Shown in pieces: positions 53,539 through 55,118 of a stretch of 55,118 bases of DNA. A program made the position numbers and the translations under genes. Where the stretch lies: positions 1 through 55,118 of IMG/VR virus record IMGVR_UViG_3300036925_000021. One strand, given 5' to 3'. Position 1 is the stretch's first letter. Each line of letters opens with the position of its first letter. The notes under the pieces are model-generated. The model ran no database searches. It was not told where the DNA came from and saw only the letters and a list, made by a program, of their open reading frames with translations. This stretch comes from a virus.

Positions 53539-54405
53539 GTGAAGAAGCCCTGGCTGAAGTTTTACGTTCGGGACTGGATCGCTAATCCCAAGTTGTCGAA
53601 GGCGCCCTGGGCGCTGCGCGGGATCTGGTGCCACGTCCTATGCCTGCTCTGGATGGAGGAGGAGGCCGGCATCGTCCGGGAGGACCTGGCGACGCTGGCC
53701 CGCATGGTGGGTTGCCGCCGGCGGGAGCTAGCCGACCTTGCCGACCGACGCATCCTTAAGGGGACGGACGGGCCGGTGTTCGCCGATCCCTTCACGTACA
53801 AGCCGAAGCGCGGCCCCCTGGTGACGCTCATCGAGGCGCAGCCCGGCCCGCTCTGGTTCTCCTCCCGGATGGTGGTGGAGGCCCACCTCGCGGCCGTCGC
53901 GCGCCGGAGCGGCAAGAAGGGGCACCGCCTGAGCCCGCACGGCAAGGCGACACCCCGCGGGGTGGGCTCCGGGGTTGGGGCCGCCCACCCCGCGGCCCAG
54001 CCCGCGGACCACCCCGAGCCCCCATTATCATCAGAGGCTCAGAGTGCTATGTATCCTTCTACTGAACACCATCATCAACCGGACACCCCGCGGGGTGGGC
54101 CTGGGGGTGATGATGTCGAGGAGCTGCTGGCCGCGTACAAGGCACTCCCCATGACGCCGCAGCGCCTGGGCCGGGGCGACCGCGCGACAGCCGCGCGGCT
54201 GCTGGGCGTGGCGGGGCTGCAGGCGGCGCTCGACGGCCTGCTCGTCGGCGCCGCCCGGGCGCAGCGGGCGGGTAGCCGCGTCCGGAGCCTGCGATACTTT
54301 GAGGGCACCACCGAGGAGGTGGCGGCCGAGGAGCCGCTCGACGAGGCATACCGCCGACATCTACGCGCCGCCATCGGGGCGGCGGAAGGAGGCACGACAG
54401 AATGA
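53539..54405 (+). CDS. replication-initiator-like protein (winged-helix N-terminus), 288 aa
   Basis: GTG 53539. The start WLKFYVRDWIANPKLSKAPW and LCLLWMEEEAGIVREDLATL, then ARMVGCRRRELADLADRRIL, is the pattern of phage replication initiators with an N-terminal winged helix (DUF1376-like or O-like). The centre, residues about 135-195, is a low-complexity linker whose DNA holds palindromes and an A/T-rich stretch, much as lambda O carries its origin. The C-terminal helix domain (VEELLAAYKALPMTPQRLGR) may bind a helicase or loader. It ends overlapping the ParB-fold gene (ATGA). Confidence 0.7.
   Translation: MKKPWLKFYVRDWIANPKLSKAPWALRGIWCHVLCLLWMEEEAGIVREDLATLARMVGCRRRELADLADRRILKGTDGPVFADPFTYKPKRGPLVTLIEAQPGPLWFSSRMVVEAHLAAVARRSGKKGHRLSPHGKATPRGVGSGVGAAHPAAQPADHPEPPLSSEAQSAMYPSTEHHHQPDTPRGGPGGDDVEELLAAYKALPMTPQRLGRGDRATAARLLGVAGLQAALDGLLVGAARAQRAGSRVRSLRYFEGTTEEVAAEEPLDEAYRRHLRAAIGAAEGGTTE
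53951..54097. other. candidate replication origin inside the initiator gene
   Basis: CACCCCGCGGGGTG, a perfect 14-base palindrome, occurs at 53951-53964 and 54084-54097 within a 19-base identical context, and a partial copy lies at 53986. Between them is an A/T-rich island (54022-54080, including CATTATCATCAGAGG and GCTATGTATCC) that stands out in this GC-rich genome. Repeats flanking an A/T stretch inside an initiator gene match the layout of lambda ori. No initiator binding can be shown from sequence. Confidence 0.45.
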
Positions 54406-54998
54406 GGACGAAGCTGTGGAGAGTCGAGGACCTGAGGGAGCCCAGCTACAACCCGCGCACCATGACGGACGGGCAGCGCGCGCAGCTCCAGGCGTCGCTG
54501 GCCGAGTTCGGGGTGGTCGTGCCCATCGTCGTGAACACCCACCCGGGGCGAGAGGGGGTGGTCGTCGGCGGCAATCAGCGCGTCGCGGCCCTCCGCGAGG
54601 CGGGCGAGGCGCGAGTGCCGGCGGTCGAGGTGGATCTAGCCCCGGAGCGGGAGCGCGCCCTCTGCCTCCGCCTGAACCGCAACACCGGCGAGTGGGACCA
54701 CGAAAAGCTCCAGGCCGCCTTCAGCAACGACGAGCTCCTCGCCGTTGGCTTCGAGGGCTGGGAGCTGGGGATCATTCTGCCCGCGGATGAGGACCCCCTC
54801 AGCCACGACGTCGACGCTGAGGCGGGAATTCACTCAACGACCGACTATGCCGAGCCGCGGATGGCGGTGCTGGCGGCGCGGCTGGATGAGCTGCGCGCTG
54901 CCTTCACGCGCGTCGAGCTAAGCAAAGGCAACCTGCCGTGGAACCAAGAGACCTACCCCTTCTACCCGCCGAACGTGTATGTGTATTGCTGGCGCTAG
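54402..54998 (+). CDS. ParB/Srx-fold protein, 198 aa
   Basis: It starts at ATG 54402 overlapping the previous stop. Residues 5-120 form a ParB-like nuclease fold: VEDLREPSYNPRTMTDGQRA, ASLAEFGVVVPIVVNTHPGR, VVVGGNQRVAALREAGEARV and RLNRNTGEWDHEKL. It lacks the HTH and C-terminal dimer domain of partition proteins. Many phages and mobile elements have such short forms beside methylase or replication genes. The final ~60 residues are helical. The stop lies in the terminal overlap, just before the hairpin and the small-terminase candidate. Confidence 0.8.
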   Translation: MRTKLWRVEDLREPSYNPRTMTDGQRAQLQASLAEFGVVVPIVVNTHPGREGVVVGGNQRVAALREAGEARVPAVEVDLAPERERALCLRLNRNTGEWDHEKLQAAFSNDELLAVGFEGWELGIILPADEDPLSHDVDAEAGIHSTTDYAEPRMAVLAARLDELRAAFTRVELSKGNLPWNQETYPFYPPNVYVYCWR

Positions 54999-55118
54999 CT
55001 GTCACGGCCGCGCCGCTGCCGCGCACCCCCAGCATCAGAGGGGGTGCGCATGGTTGGAAGGCTGCCGCTGGAGCCTTTGGTTGCAACAGCCGGGGAGGAG
55101 TTGGGGCCGGCGCCGGAT
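54992..55118. repeat. 127-bp terminal overlap, right copy
   Basis: This is identical to 1-127. It contains the last bases of the ParB-fold gene, the 10-bp hairpin (55021-55049) and the first 69 bases (from ATG 55050) of a duplicate of the small-terminase candidate, cut off by the contig end. It is not a separate gene. Confidence 0.95.

Noticed and set aside
1-55118. tRNA, rRNA, integrase, insertion sequence, attachment site
   Set aside because: No cloverleaf-like sequence, transposase, or tyrosine/serine recombinase domain was recognised by eye. A tRNA scan and a recombinase profile search would be needed to be certain.

Overview
The window is one complete tailed-phage genome of very high GC content. 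The last 127 bases repeat the first 127 exactly, so the contig closes into a circle of 54,991 bp. The overlap length looks like an assembler k-mer, not a biological end. The virion genes are those of an HK97-fold phage: large terminase, portal, S78-type prohead protease, HK97-like capsid, connectors, tail tube, frameshifted tail chaperone and a 1,718-residue tape measure. No sheath or contractile baseplate gene is visible, so a siphovirus-like particle is likely. I see no integrase, tRNA, DNA polymerase of family A/B, helicase or CRISPR array. Base composition and a spanin-like lysis protein suggest a high-GC Gram-negative host, but the host cannot be named from the sequence.

Layout (+ strand unless stated). 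59-5274: packaging genes (small-terminase candidates, zinc proteins, TerL). 5323-10819: accessory operon opened by a TATAAT promoter, with a DnaQ-type exonuclease, many small unknowns, a secreted Cys-rich protein and a recognisable Acb2 anti-CBASS sponge. 10820-11033: non-coding, with a candidate promoter, a stretch complementary to a phage-wide ribosome-site motif, and a strong hairpin. 11037-33983: head and tail genes in the usual siphovirus order, interrupted at 13767-14356 by two small minus-strand genes (Xre regulator and a very basic peptide). 33967-35147 (minus): secreted and regulatory proteins. 35292-37678: lysis block (holin-like, i-spanin-like, amidase endolysin, class-3 lipase). 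37755-48336 (minus): early or accessory operon with secreted proteins, a histone-H1-like protein, a DUF6166-like protein, a ParB/KorB-like protein, an adenine-methylase-like protein, a Pol X-like nucleotidyltransferase, zinc fingers, RusA and an Xre protein. 48488-54998: recombination and replication operon (RHH regulator, SMC/Rad50-like ATPase, PD-(D/E)XK exonuclease, probable single-strand annealing protein, replication-initiator-like protein with a candidate origin, ParB-fold protein). It runs across the contig junction into the small-terminase candidate.

Two regulatory layers can be read directly. Three transcription units start with a near-palindromic TTATAnnTTATAAT element, a short leader hairpin and then the motif CCCCTGGAAAGGAG (or a variant) at the ribosome site. 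Several further genes on both strands carry the same start-associated motif. A divergent, dyad-rich region at 48.4 kb separates the minus accessory operon from the plus recombination operon and lies next to an RHH repressor gene.

The most unusual items are: a helix-hairpin-helix domain shared by two virion-module proteins and inserted into a lysis-cassette lipase; a -1 frameshift that adds a zinc-rich extension to the tail chaperone; a fold-back duplication of TerL sequence at the end of another gene; an intergenic RNA candidate complementary to the start-associated motif; and a lambda-like candidate origin inside the replication gene.
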